Positions 17,041 through 25,697 of a stretch of DNA of 64,000 nt are shown here, piece by piece. Numbering within the stretch: position 1 is the first letter of the stretch; every line of letters starts with the position of its first letter. The position numbers were made by a program, and so were the translations under genes. The DNA lies in the NCBI RefSeq assembly GCF_000710915.1, contig NZ_BAUA01000075.1, positions 1 to 64,000 of the forward strand, read 5' to 3'. The notes under the pieces were generated by a model. That model was given only the letters and a program-made list of their open reading frames with translations, ran no database searches and was not told the DNA's origin. This DNA is from Nocardia brasiliensis IFM 10847. GTDB lineage: Bacteria > Actinomycetota > Actinomycetes > Mycobacteriales > Mycobacteriaceae.

Positions 17041-17706
17041 TCAACCGTTGTCGATCGCCTCGCGCAACGTACGGAACTCCGCGGCGAGGGCGTCGAGGGT
17101 GTAGTGGGCGTTGAGTCCGCTGGGGTTGGGCAACACCCACAATTCGGTTTCCCCGATCCGCTCGGGTTGGGGGCCGACCGTGGTGCGCGGGCGGCCGAAA
17201 GCCGTGCGGTAGGCGCCGATACCGAGTACGGCCAGTACCCGGGGTTGGTACTGCTCGACCCTTTCGACCAGGGCGCGTCCGCCGGCGCGCAGTTCGTCGG
17301 CGGTCAGTTGCTCGGCCTTGGCGGTCGTGCGTGCGGCCACGTTCGTGATGCCCAAGCCGAGGTCGAGTAGTTCTCGCTGTTCGCTGGGCTGCATCAGGCG
17401 TGGCGTGAACCCGGATCGGTGCAGGGCGGGCCAGAACCGATTTCCCGGACGAGCGAAGTGGTGTCCGGTGGCGCCGGACCACAGGGTGAGGGCGACAGCC
17501 ATGCCGAGCGCGGTCTTCGCCTGCCGATGCCGGTGCCACCACCCGATCTTGTCGCGGGCCCGGGCGTTGCCTTCGACACAGCGATCTGTCCCGATCTCGT
17601 CACGTTCGGGATAGCCGAACGTCATGGGGGCCGAGCGAATATCGAGCAGCCCGCTGAGCGGATCGGTGGCCAGTCCATCGGGACCGGTACTTCGCGAATC
17701 GAACAC
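17041..17706 (-). CDS. mug: Mug-like mismatch uracil-DNA glycosylase with replaced N-terminus, 221 aa
   Basis: From residue about 80 on the protein matches the Mug/TDG family closely: SGATGHHFARPGNRFWPALH, GLGITNVAARTTA, VLAVLGIGAYRTAFGRP and the intercalating-loop motif LPNPSGLNAHY. Mug excises uracil and ethenocytosine from mismatched DNA. The family's catalytic GINPGL motif, whose Asn positions the attacking water, should stand just before SGATG; here the sequence reads GMAVALTLW. The first 75 residues do not resemble Mug. Part of it (TDPLSGLLDIRS) recalls the start of AraC-type regulators. No GINP is found in the other frames. The gene is probably a non-functional chimera; the function call applies only to the ancestral core. 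Confidence 0.6.
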   Translation of the reverse strand: MFDSRSTGPDGLATDPLSGLLDIRSAPMTFGYPERDEIGTDRCVEGNARARDKIGWWHRHRQAKTALGMAVALTLWSGATGHHFARPGNRFWPALHRSGFTPRLMQPSEQRELLDLGLGITNVAARTTAKAEQLTADELRAGGRALVERVEQYQPRVLAVLGIGAYRTAFGRPRTTVGPQPERIGETELWVLPNPSGLNAHYTLDALAAEFRTLREAIDNG

Positions 17707-17769
17707 GGTGCCAACCTTTTCGGTAGTCGTAACGGAATCAGGACTCGATGCCGTTGCGCCACTGGCGCA

Positions 17770-19923
17770 TCAGCTCATCGAAAACTTCCGGAAGAGATCA
17801 CTCGGGACGACCGGATCGATCAGCACCGCAGTAGTGATCGCCGGTCTGCTCATCGGTCGAGATGCAGCAGGCAAGCGGTTCGCCGACCTGCCCGGCGCAG
17901 GACACAGCCGAGGACACGGAGTCGGATTCGACTGCGGCGCAGGCACTTGACTCGGTGCGGGCTGCGGCTCCGGACGCGACCGTGGCGCAGGGACCTGCTC
18001 AGGGCAAGGTCGCGGCGCAGGTCGTGGACTAGGCTGTGGTTCGGGTGCGGGGCACGATCGCGGTTCGGGTGCCGGGCTCGGCCGGGGTGTGGGTGCCGGG
18101 CTCGACCGCGGTTCGGGTGCCGGGCACGACCGCGGCTCGGGCACCGGGCACGATCGCGGCTCGGGCACCGGGCACGATCGCGGCTCGGGCACCGGGCACG
18201 ATCGCGGCTCGGGTGCCGGGCTCGGCTGCGGTTCGGGTGCCGGGCACGATCGCGGCTCGGGCACTTGACTCGGCGCAGGACAGGGGTTGGGCGCCGGGCG
18301 CGGCTGCGGTGCGAGCATCCTTTGCAGTGCGGCGACGAGTTGGTCCGAGTTCGGGTCGTCCGGTACGTCGTCGAGGAAGTGGGTGCCGGTCGGTGCCATA
18401 CCCGAATTGCCTTGCGGGCAATTACGATCCAGCGCAGCCCGGATGGCAGAGATGACGGCTCCACGGGCACCGGGGTCGAGTAGTACCGCGACGGCAGCGG
18501 CGCCGAGCAACAGCAGCGGGATCGCGAGGAGGCCGAGCAACGCCAGCGGCGGCCCCACCACCACGATCAGCGCCGTGGCGGCGAGCATCACCGGTAGCGC
18601 AAGCAGTGCGAGCAGCACCCCGCCCACGACGGCAGCGAGCAAACCGCTTGTCAGCGCGGCGAACACTCCCCCTGCGACGGCAGCGAACACCCCGCCGGCA
18701 ATGGCAACAAGCACGCCACCGACGACGGCAGCGAGCAAACCGCTTGTCAGCGCGGCGAACACTCCGCCTGCGACGGCGGCGAACACCCCGCCCGCGACGA
18801 CGAACAGTGCCGCGCCGATCGCCGCGGACAGGCCGACCAACGCGCCGCCGAGCAGCGCACCAACTACGTCGAGCAGGCCAACTACGGTGAGCACGGCCAG
18901 CACCTCGCTCACCCCGGTAACCAACAACCCGCCGAGCAGTAAGGCGGGCAGGGCGAGGGTTCCGGCCACGGCGAACGCCACCGGGACCGCGATCTCCGCG
19001 AACGCGATCAACGCTCCTGCGGCCGCCACCGCGAGGGCCGGACCAGCGACGAGGACCGTGCCGAGCAGCACCTCTCCGATCGCCAGCGCGGTAGCCGCAC
19101 CGCCGATCAGCAGCAGCGGAACCGCGGCGAGCACGGCGCCCACGGAGAACTCGACCGCGGCGGGCCGCCTGTTGTCGGAGGCCGGCGCACCGAGCGTGTC
19201 GCGGAACTGGGTGAACGCCACGCCGATCGCGGCAGCCGGATCGGCCGCCATGATCAGCAGCGGCGCGAGGAACGCGAGCGCGGGCACACCACCGCCTACC
19301 GGTGCCGCGAACACGCCCAGCACCGGGGCGGCGATGGTGAGCAGACCGGACGGCAGCGGTCGAGCGATCGAATCTTCTTGCGCGACAGCCGGTACCGCGA
19401 TCACGCTGCGCAAACCCGCGACCGGATCCGGTCCGTCCTCGGGGACGCCGAAAAGCGTGTGGGCCTGGTCGATCAGGTGGTCGACTGGCGGTAGCGAGTT
19501 GTCACGACGAGCGCCCGCCAGTTCGGTAGCCTGCTGCGCGAAAGCCAACAGCTCGCGGACCGGCCCGGGCGTCGGATCGGGGACACTCCGCTGTGTCCAG
19601 GTGACCGATTGGTGCAGCGGCGCGATCGGCGCATCGGCAGCCACCGCTGCGACGGCGTCGAGCGCGTCGTCGAGCGTGGCCTGCTGACCGGGATCGAGCA
19701 GCCCGCGCGCCAGTTCGCCACCAGCGGCGGGCAGCGTGTCCTGCACAGTGCCGAGGTCGAGTCCAGGCGGGATATCGAAGTCGTCCGCGGTCGCCTGCCC
19801 GGCGCCGAGCACAGCGGCAGCCAGGGCAGCGAAGAGGACGGAAACGCAGATGCGTCGGCGCTTGCGTCGGTGCTTCGCTGATTTCTCGGCCTGTCTTGTC
19901 TGTCGATTCGTGACCACGCGCAT
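17770..19923 (-). CDS. Large membrane/secreted protein with hydrophobic Gly/Ala repeats and a Cys-Pro-rich repeat tail, 717 aa
   Basis: The start ATG at 19923 has AAGGTG just upstream. A very basic N-terminus (RQAEKSAKHRRKRRR) precedes a hydrophobic export segment ending GQATADD. Residues about 40-190 are soluble and helical. About 190-480 is a long run of Ala/Gly/Val/Leu hydrophobic segments, including a 32-residue unit repeated twice. A short polar part with DRNCPQGNSG and DPNSDQLVAALQRML follows, then about 160 residues of tandem proline repeats of the pattern C-P-x-P-E-P-R-S. The tail has many evenly spaced Cys. It looks like a wall- or envelope-spanning protein, but no known family was recognised. 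The repeats make the exact length prone to variation. Confidence 0.7.
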   Translation of the reverse strand: MRVVTNRQTRQAEKSAKHRRKRRRICVSVLFAALAAAVLGAGQATADDFDIPPGLDLGTVQDTLPAAGGELARGLLDPGQQATLDDALDAVAAVAADAPIAPLHQSVTWTQRSVPDPTPGPVRELLAFAQQATELAGARRDNSLPPVDHLIDQAHTLFGVPEDGPDPVAGLRSVIAVPAVAQEDSIARPLPSGLLTIAAPVLGVFAAPVGGGVPALAFLAPLLIMAADPAAAIGVAFTQFRDTLGAPASDNRRPAAVEFSVGAVLAAVPLLLIGGAATALAIGEVLLGTVLVAGPALAVAAAGALIAFAEIAVPVAFAVAGTLALPALLLGGLLVTGVSEVLAVLTVVGLLDVVGALLGGALVGLSAAIGAALFVVAGGVFAAVAGGVFAALTSGLLAAVVGGVLVAIAGGVFAAVAGGVFAALTSGLLAAVVGGVLLALLALPVMLAATALIVVVGPPLALLGLLAIPLLLLGAAAVAVLLDPGARGAVISAIRAALDRNCPQGNSGMAPTGTHFLDDVPDDPNSDQLVAALQRMLAPQPRPAPNPCPAPSQVPEPRSCPAPEPQPSPAPEPRSCPVPEPRSCPVPEPRSCPVPEPRSCPAPEPRSSPAPTPRPSPAPEPRSCPAPEPQPSPRPAPRPCPEQVPAPRSRPEPQPAPSQVPAPQSNPTPCPRLCPAPGRSANRLPAASRPMSRPAITTAVLIDPVVPSDLFRKFSMS
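18045..18290. repeat. Tandem 24-bp-type repeats coding for the CPxPEPRS tail
   Basis: Near-identical units of 24 bp (for example around cgggcaccgggcacgatcg) repeat at least nine times, some as 30-bp variants. They encode the Cys-Pro-rich tail of the 17770-19923 protein. Such coding repeats expand and contract by slippage. Confidence 0.8.
18628..18819. repeat. Two tandem 96-bp units coding for a 32-residue hydrophobic repeat
   Basis: The block beginning gacggcagcgagcaaaccg at 18628 recurs at 18724 with few differences, encoding a duplicated membrane-like segment (AALTSGLLAAVVGGVL). The duplication is recent in appearance because the DNA itself is conserved. Confidence 0.75.
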
Positions 19924-19954
19924 CACCTTGTGCCGCCCTCTCGTCGAAAAATGT

Positions 19955-20293
19955 TCAGGTCGAAGCGATCTCGGATGGTGCGCACGTCGCGGTGGACCAG
20001 CCGCCTTGCGCGCCGATGGTGGCGCCGATGTGGGTGTGCGGGATGCCCAGCGGGTCTCGGCAGCGGATGAACGCATGCTGCCCGGCTCCCGCGCCGGGCA
20101 CGCATCGGACGGTCAGTTGGCCGGGTACCGAGGTGTCCGAAGCACAGCCCGCTTCGGTGTAACCCGCGGCGACCTCACCCGCGGCGGAACCTGTGCCGGT
20201 TATCGCGAAACCGGCGGTAGCGAGCGCAGCCGCAAACCACAGCAATGGGCGTGGCCGCGCATTCGGAGCCGACCGGAAATCCGAAACGGTCAT
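19955..20293 (-). CDS. Small secreted protein with four cysteines, 112 aa
   Basis: CCAGGAGG sits at an ideal distance before the ATG at 20293. An N-terminal signal peptide (PRPLLWFAAALATAGFAITGTGSAAG) is followed by a compact mature domain of about 75 residues with four Cys (AGCAS, VRCVP, IRCRD, ATCAP), probably two disulfides. No family was recognised. It lies directly upstream, in the same direction, of the large repeat protein at 17770-19923, so the two may be co-expressed at the cell surface. Confidence 0.7.
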   Translation of the reverse strand: MTVSDFRSAPNARPRPLLWFAAALATAGFAITGTGSAAGEVAAGYTEAGCASDTSVPGQLTVRCVPGAGAGQHAFIRCRDPLGIPHTHIGATIGAQGGWSTATCAPSEIAST

Positions 20294-20799
20294 GAAAACC
20301 TCCTGGGGGTGGCACATCGAAACGATGTCGAATCAAGCGCACTTCCAGCAGACAGCACGGGAAAATAATTGGCAACCACAATTTGGGCGGATGAGATGCG
20401 CCGCGACCTTTCGTTAACCTGCAGGAAACCCAGCGCCGCCGGTCGACTGAATAATTCCCCCTCGAATTCGGCATGCTGTGATCCGGGACACCTGCGGTGT
20501 GTTATCAATACAACCGGCAAGAAACTCGCGCTCTTCACCCTGTCCCCTTCTGACATTCCGACAGCAGCTGGAGCTGAGGCAACGGTTGTCGTGTCGACTA
20601 CAAAACGGATCGCGACCGCCGTTCCGGCATTGCGCGATCAGATTCGGCAACGATCCGCGATACTCACATTTCGATCGTAGATATCGTTCGATGACACTTC
20701 GAAACGACTTCGGCGCAGTCGCGCAGATCTCTGCGCAGACCCGTGTCGTGCGTCGCGGCAGCTGCGGCGCCGTGACCGGAGTGGGGCAGAATTTCGGGT
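20294..20799. promoter_or_regulatory. Divergent intergenic region with a palindrome at 20721-20736
   Basis: The 506-bp gap separates the small secreted-protein gene (leftward) from a TetR-type gene (rightward). No gene is seen. A perfect 7-2-7 inverted repeat, GCGCAGA-TC-TCTGCGC, lies at 20721-20736, 64 bp before the TetR start, a good place for an autoregulatory operator. The rest is AT-richer than its flanks and shows nothing else clear. Confidence 0.45.
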
Positions 20800-21405
20800 A
20801 TGGATGAGCCGACCACGCCACGGGCGCGTAAGCGACGCGACCGCGCACGTACCGAATCCGACCTCTTCGATGCTGTCGAGCGGCTGTTGGAGCGCGACGG
20901 AGTGCTGGCCGGATTGAACCTGAACGAGGTTGCCGCCGAAGCGGGAGTGAACCGCGCGCAGATCTACCAGATGTTCGGCAGTCGTCAGGAGTTGCTGCGT
21001 GCCACGATGATGCAGCGGTTCGCCGAGCTCGTGCCGCAGTTTCCCGGACATTGGGACCTGCCGTTCATCGAGCGTCGACGCCGTTTTCTGCAGGCCGCAC
21101 TCAGCGGGACATGGCTGCCGTTCGCGGTCCCGCTCGCGCTGGACGGCGACGAGAAACTCACGCTCTTTCCCGAGCCGGACGAACCCCGCGCCGCGCTCCA
21201 GCGGGACCGGGCGTATGGAGTCCTGCCCGAGAACGTCGACGCCGAGGCGTTGTACCTATTGACCGCGGCGGCCGCTTCGGGCTACGCGATCTTTCGCGAG
21301 ACGGCCGCACGCGACCTCGGCGTGCCCGTCGAGGAACTCGACGAGCGGATCACCGCGGCCTACGAGTACTTGCTCGAGCGGGTCACCGAGGCCGAAGACC
21401 TCTGA
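20800..21405 (+). CDS. TetR-family transcriptional regulator, 201 aa
   Basis: The N-terminal TetR HTH is clear: RARTESDLFDAVERLLERDG, then LNLNEVAAEAGVNRAQIYQMFGSRQELLRATM. The C-terminal ligand domain is helical, with length typical of the family. No neighbour is an obvious target; the palindrome 64 bp upstream suggests autoregulation. The next gene in the same direction starts 400 bp away. Confidence 0.88.
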   Translation: MDEPTTPRARKRRDRARTESDLFDAVERLLERDGVLAGLNLNEVAAEAGVNRAQIYQMFGSRQELLRATMMQRFAELVPQFPGHWDLPFIERRRRFLQAALSGTWLPFAVPLALDGDEKLTLFPEPDEPRAALQRDRAYGVLPENVDAEALYLLTAAAASGYAIFRETAARDLGVPVEELDERITAAYEYLLERVTEAEDL

Positions 21406-21805
21406 CACGCCCGAACAACCCGGGCACGAATCACCGAAGGCGGCCCGCAGGCCGAATACGTTGCCGACAATCGGCACCAGGCACCGCCGAGATTTCAACC
21501 GACGGCGTGCCGTGGGAATGACATTTCGAAAGTAGATCAACGCAATCTCGTGCGTCATTGCGGCCATAAGAAATAACGACGAGCCGCGCTTCTAACATTT
21601 CGCTAGTATGTTCACCAACGTCAGCGTTACTTTCATTCTGTGAGCAATAGTGAATTTCTGGAGGTAACTCCAACGATTTCGGCAAATAACTGTTCGTTTG
21701 CCTGATGAAGATGCGAGACGCAGCTGGAATTGTGTTCCTGGAGCAGGTGCGCGCCGACTGAGGCATTCGATCCTGCACGCGCTATCAGTGAGGAGAAACC
21801 GACAC
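21406..21805. other. Intergenic gap, no gene recognised
   Basis: Four hundred bases separate the TetR gene from the lipoprotein-hydrolase gene. The second half (21530-21720) is notably AT-richer than the window average and probably carries the hydrolase promoter. No coding frame with family features or strong dyad was found. Confidence 0.4.
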
Positions 21806-23368
21806 ATGCGGACACTGCGAGTCATCACGTTGGGGATCGTCCCGATCACTGTCGCCGGGCTGCTCGTCACGGGTTGCTCGACAGAGCAGCCGGGAGTCGC
21901 GACCGCGAGCGGACGCGACGCCTTCTACACCCAGCCGCTGGCCTGGGCGCCCTGCGCGGAAGCGGAATCCGGAGCTTGGTTCCCCGAGGTCACCGACGAT
22001 CGAACCTGTGCACGTGTGCGCGTCCCGCTCGACTACCGGGCATCGGGCGAATTGACACCGGACACGGTTCGAACGGTGTCGTTGCCGATCGCCCGGCTGT
22101 CCGCCACGGAGCACAAGCAAGGCACCTTGGTGCTCATCAGCGGCGGCCCCGGCGAGCCGGGGCTGGAAATGCTGGATATGGCGTTCCCCGAACGGATCCG
22201 CACGAACTACGACATCGTGGCCTACGATCCGCGCGGGGTGGGACGTGCGCTGCCCGCCATCTCTTGTGATCCCGACAAGGAGGAACTCGCCGAAGAACAC
22301 GATTCGGTGGGCGCCACCGAGAGTGCCCGGCGCGCGTTCGTCGAGTCCTGTGTGCGTGGGACCGGCCCGGAGGTGTTGCGGCACATGGGTTCTGATGAGG
22401 CCACCGACGACTTGGACGTATTGCGCGGGGTTCTCGGTGAGCAGCAGCTCAATATCCTTGCCGCCTCCTACGGTACGCAGGTCGCGGCCATGTACATCGA
22501 CCGTTATCCGCAGGGTTATCGCGCCGCCGCGCTGGACGGCGTCGTCGACGTCACCGAGACGCACACCCAGATGAGAGTCGCCCAGGAGAAGGGATTTCAG
22601 AACACCTTCAACCGGGTCGCGGCGTTCTGCGCCGACCGATACCGCGACGAATGCCCGTTCGGCGACGATCCGGCTCGGGCCGAGAACGTCTTTCATGATG
22701 TCCTGCGTGCGGCCGAAGCCCATCCGGTCCCTGCGGGCGACGCCGAGCCGATCGAGCCCGGCGACATCCTGAAGGCGCTGATCGCCGGCTACATGTGGCC
22801 CACCGGCTGGGTACCGTTCCTCGACGCGCTGACCGCGATGCACGAGGGCGACGGCACTCCGATGCGCAGACTGGCAGACCGAGCCCAACCCGATGAGCCG
22901 CCGCGCCAGGCGGCGCCGTCGGCGGAGGCCACGAGCAACGCGCTCGAAGCGATCACGTGCGCGGATTTCGCCCGGCCGACCGCGGACCGGGCGTCCCAAC
23001 AGGCCGATGAGGCAGCGATTTACGACGCGGCCACCTACGACGACTACGAACCGCGACCGTCTGAGTTCCCGCTCGACATCTGCGCCTTCTGGCCGACCCC
23101 GGGTACCGCGAAGGGGTTCCAACCGCGCCGGGCTGCCGGGTCTGCTCCGGTGCTGTTCATCGGCACCCGGCACGATCCGACCACTCCGCTCGGCAACGCG
23201 GAACGGATGGCGAAGTTCCTGGACAGTCCGCTGCTGATCCGGGAAGGCGACGGTCACACCTTCGTTTTCGGTGACGTCAACAGCTGCATAGACGACCGCG
23301 TGGTGAACTACTTCGCCAACCCCGATGCGGCACAACAGATCGTCTGCGCCGAGGAACCCGAGCGGTGA
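21806..23368 (+). CDS. Lipoprotein alpha/beta hydrolase, tripeptidyl-aminopeptidase-like (SlpD/Tap type), 520 aa
   Basis: GAGGAG precedes the ATG at 21806. The N-terminus is a lipoprotein signal with lipobox LVTGC. The fold starts with LVLISGGPGEPG (oxyanion loop) and DIVAYDPRGVG, and has the nucleophile elbow AASYGTQ, an ICAFWP block and a C-terminal FIGTRHDPTTPL (Asp) and GDGHTF (His). This order is that of the Streptomyces/mycobacterial tripeptidyl aminopeptidase family (S33). The first residue of the usual GxSYG elbow is Ala. The protein is probably anchored outside the membrane and trims peptides; the substrate is inferred from the family. Confidence 0.88.
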   Translation: MRTLRVITLGIVPITVAGLLVTGCSTEQPGVATASGRDAFYTQPLAWAPCAEAESGAWFPEVTDDRTCARVRVPLDYRASGELTPDTVRTVSLPIARLSATEHKQGTLVLISGGPGEPGLEMLDMAFPERIRTNYDIVAYDPRGVGRALPAISCDPDKEELAEEHDSVGATESARRAFVESCVRGTGPEVLRHMGSDEATDDLDVLRGVLGEQQLNILAASYGTQVAAMYIDRYPQGYRAAALDGVVDVTETHTQMRVAQEKGFQNTFNRVAAFCADRYRDECPFGDDPARAENVFHDVLRAAEAHPVPAGDAEPIEPGDILKALIAGYMWPTGWVPFLDALTAMHEGDGTPMRRLADRAQPDEPPRQAAPSAEATSNALEAITCADFARPTADRASQQADEAAIYDAATYDDYEPRPSEFPLDICAFWPTPGTAKGFQPRRAAGSAPVLFIGTRHDPTTPLGNAERMAKFLDSPLLIREGDGHTFVFGDVNSCIDDRVVNYFANPDAAQQIVCAEEPER

Positions 23369-23383
23369 CGGCGGGCCGACTTG

Positions 23384-23420
23384 TCCGGAGCTGAACGGCG
23401 GCAGTGCTGTCAGCTCCGGA
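23384..23420. terminator. Bidirectional terminator hairpin
   Basis: An 11-bp perfect inverted repeat (TCCGGAGCTGA / TCAGCTCCGGA, spacer 15) lies between the convergent hydrolase and PhoX genes; the right arm includes the PhoX stop codon. Position and symmetry fit a shared terminator. Confidence 0.7.
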
Positions 23421-24546
23421 AGGGCCCGGTCACCTCGTAGGTGATGCCGTCGCTGCTCGAGCCGCGGGTGCCGCGCTGGGAGGAGAAGTAGAGGCGGTTG
23501 CCTTGCGGATTGAAGGCCGGTCCGGTGATCTCGGACCGGCTGGACCGATCCACTTGGAGGAACGGGGCGACCACGCCGCCGGAGATGATGCAGATCTGCA
23601 TATCGCCCCCGTCCTCGGCGACGAACAGGTCACCGTTGGCCGCGCCGGTCACGTTGTCCACCCCGGAGAGCGGCGCACCGCCGCCGGGTTCGTAGATGAT
23701 CGAAAGCTTGTTGCTCGCAGCCTCATACGCCCAGACCCGGTTGTCGCCCTTGGTAGTGAACCAGCATGTCCCGTCCGCGTAGTAGCAACCTTCGCCGCCG
23801 TTGAACGGCTTCGACTCGGGTACCTGTCGCCGAGTCGGCGTGGACGCCCCCGACCGATCCGGTACTTCCCGCCAGCTCACGGTTCCGGCGTTGTCGACCA
23901 GCACCTCGAGTTTGCCTGCGGCGAGGTCGGGCCAGACCGTGGGAACGAAACGATAGAACCGGCCGTCGGAGCGGTCCTCGGTCATGTACACGACTCGGCG
24001 TTGCGGGTCGACGGCGCACGCCTCATGGGTGAACAATCCCATTTCGGGTCTGCGCACCGCTGGCTCGACACCCCAGGGGTCGGTTTCGAATACCGCCCCG
24101 CGCTCGACCTCTTCGCAGGACAACCAGGTGTGCCACGGCGTGGCACCGCCCGCGCAGTTGCGGTTGGTCCGGGACAGCGTGCGATGCGCGCCGACGATCG
24201 ACCCGTCCGCGGCGAACTTGATCGCACCGACTCCGCCGGTGGCGTCGATCTCGCTGTTGGACACGTAGATCCAGCCCGAGCCGTCGGCGAAACACGCGCC
24301 GCCGTCCGGCGCGGCATGCCAGGTGTAGCTCGACGAGGCCACCTGCCTGCCCGAGCGGGCGACGATCCGGCTCGTGAAACCCTTGGGCAGGAACAAGCCG
24401 TTGGCGTCCGGCCGCTTCGCCAACGGGCCGTACGGGGACTCGCCGGCCTCGGCGCCGGCACTGAAGGCCGCCAGCCAGGACGCGCCACCGAACGCGGCGG
24501 CGGATCCGCCGACCACACCCACCCGAAGAAAATTACGACGATGCAC
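23410..24546 (-). CDS. Tat-exported PhoX-family (DUF839) phosphatase-like protein, 378 aa
   Basis: The GTG at 24546 has GGAGG upstream. The N-terminus is a Tat signal, RRNFLRVG, followed by a hydrophobic Gly/Ala stretch. The body carries PhoX signatures: GGAINPxG-like loops (ATGGVGAIKF), TRNCAGGATPWHTWLSCEE, GLFTHEACAVDPQRRVVYMTEDRSDGRFYRF and DNVTGAANGDLFVAEDGGD. PhoX proteins are calcium/iron-dependent alkaline phosphatases secreted through Tat, although many DUF839 members are uncharacterised. Length is at the short end of the family. A typical phosphate-box upstream was not seen. Confidence 0.85.
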   Translation of the reverse strand: MHRRNFLRVGVVGGSAAAFGGASWLAAFSAGAEAGESPYGPLAKRPDANGLFLPKGFTSRIVARSGRQVASSSYTWHAAPDGGACFADGSGWIYVSNSEIDATGGVGAIKFAADGSIVGAHRTLSRTNRNCAGGATPWHTWLSCEEVERGAVFETDPWGVEPAVRRPEMGLFTHEACAVDPQRRVVYMTEDRSDGRFYRFVPTVWPDLAAGKLEVLVDNAGTVSWREVPDRSGASTPTRRQVPESKPFNGGEGCYYADGTCWFTTKGDNRVWAYEAASNKLSIIYEPGGGAPLSGVDNVTGAANGDLFVAEDGGDMQICIISGGVVAPFLQVDRSSRSEITGPAFNPQGNRLYFSSQRGTRGSSSDGITYEVTGPFRS

Positions 24547-24959
24547 GACCGTCCTCCAACGCGAACGCGGCCCGGCAGGGGCCGGCAAGTGCGGTCACCC
24601 ACGAATCCACGGCGCCGTGACGATCCATGCACGGTTGACCAGGTCGTCCACAATTATGCTGGTACGCAATATTTTTCGCATCCCCAGTTGCCGGTACGCA
24701 CACTGGGCGAGACCCGCACCCCTTGGAAGAACCGCACTCCTCCCCCGGTGGCGATACTCGGCATCGCAGCGGGGGTGGCCGGGATACCGAGCAAAGTCGG
24801 CTGGGCGCTGTCGAGAGGCGCGTTCGAACAAGCAGCAGTGACGTGCGCCCGGTAATTTCGGACGGTTGTCGGCGTGCCTGGCGCGCGGCGTCCTGGATTC
24901 TTCTCGTGTTCGGATTAGGCTGGCGTCTCCCGGTTTCGGACTGAACAGAAGGAGTTGTT
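24547..24959. other. Divergent gap between PhoX and Lsr2 genes
   Basis: The 413-bp region upstream of both genes contains no recognised gene. It is expected to hold both promoters. No clear operator was found. Confidence 0.4.
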
Positions 24960-25295
24960 GTGGCGCGCAAGGTGACTGTCGAACTCGTGGACGACTTCGA
25001 CGGCGAATCCACAGCCGAAGATACCGTCCGGTTCGGCATCGACGGGGTCGACTACGAGATCGACTTGTCGGCGAAGAACGCCGACAAGTTGCGTGCGGCA
25101 CTGGCACCTTGGATCGACGCCGCTCGCCGAGTCGGCCGGGCGCCGCGGAGCAAAGAGGGTAAGGGGCGCTCGGTGCGGGATCGTGAGCAGACCGCCGCGA
25201 TCCGGGAGTGGGCGCGGCAGAACGGAGTCCAGGTATCCAGCCGCGGCCGGATCGCCGCCGACGTCGTAGCCGCCTACGAGAAAGCAGCCGCCTAG
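24960..25295 (+). CDS. lsr2: Lsr2 nucleoid-associated protein, 111 aa
   Basis: This is a full-length Lsr2. The N-terminal dimerisation strand set is MARKVTVELVDDFDGE and FGIDGVDYEIDLSAKNADKLR. The C-terminal DNA-binding helix pair has REWARQNGVQVSSRGRI, whose RGR loop inserts into the minor groove of AT-rich DNA. Lsr2 silences acquired and secondary-metabolism genes in mycobacteria and streptomycetes, an H-NS-like role. Actinomycetes often carry two copies, and from this window it is not possible to say which one this is. The start is GTG with AGAAGGAG upstream. Confidence 0.95.
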   Translation: MARKVTVELVDDFDGESTAEDTVRFGIDGVDYEIDLSAKNADKLRAALAPWIDAARRVGRAPRSKEGKGRSVRDREQTAAIREWARQNGVQVSSRGRIAADVVAAYEKAAA

Positions 25296-25697
25296 CCCGC
25301 GAGTTCGAGCGCGCGCGGTCCGACCGCGCGCGAACACGCACCCGACTGCGTCGGCGCGCTCGATCGACTCGACGACCACCGCCACCGAGTACCGACGTCA
25401 GTTCGTCGCACGCCTCGGCGCAGGGGACCTCCTCCCCTACCGCGGGCGGCACCCCATAGCCGCCGATGGGCGACTACACCGACCGATGCCCGATACCCGC
25501 CGAAGCCCGATCCGGTTGCGACCATCCGCCGTACCCTGTCGACCCCGACCGAGCCGGTCGCGGACTCGAACAGGTGGCGCGGAACATCCGCTGCGATCGA
25601 ACCGCCTCGGCTTGCTACTATGCCTGGCATGAATTTCTTCTTCCTGCGCTGAGGGATCCGTCGGCGAAACGAGGATTCCCGTCGTCGGCGAGGCGGG
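25296..25697. other. Gap with a stop-interrupted leader before the methyltransferase
   Basis: The gap has no independent gene. At 25620 an ATG opens a short frame, MPGMNFFFLR, then stops (TGA at 25650-25652). It lies in the same frame as the downstream methyltransferase, whose relatives commonly begin with a similar hydrophobic strand. This looks like the original N-terminus cut off by a nonsense or indel mutation. Confidence 0.35.

Noticed and set aside
18045..18290. Tandem repeats considered as a CRISPR array
   Set aside because: Units are contiguous without unique spacers and lie within a reading frame encoding a Pro-rich tail; no cas genes are in the window.
18287..19687. 466-codon Ser/Thr/Ala-rich frame on the plus strand opposite the repeat protein
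   Set aside because: It mirrors the hydrophobic Gly/Ala repeats of the minus-strand gene and has no start context or fold.
21785..23335. 516-codon open frame antisense to the lipoprotein hydrolase
   Set aside because: The plus strand has signal, lipobox and catalytic motifs; the antisense frame has none.
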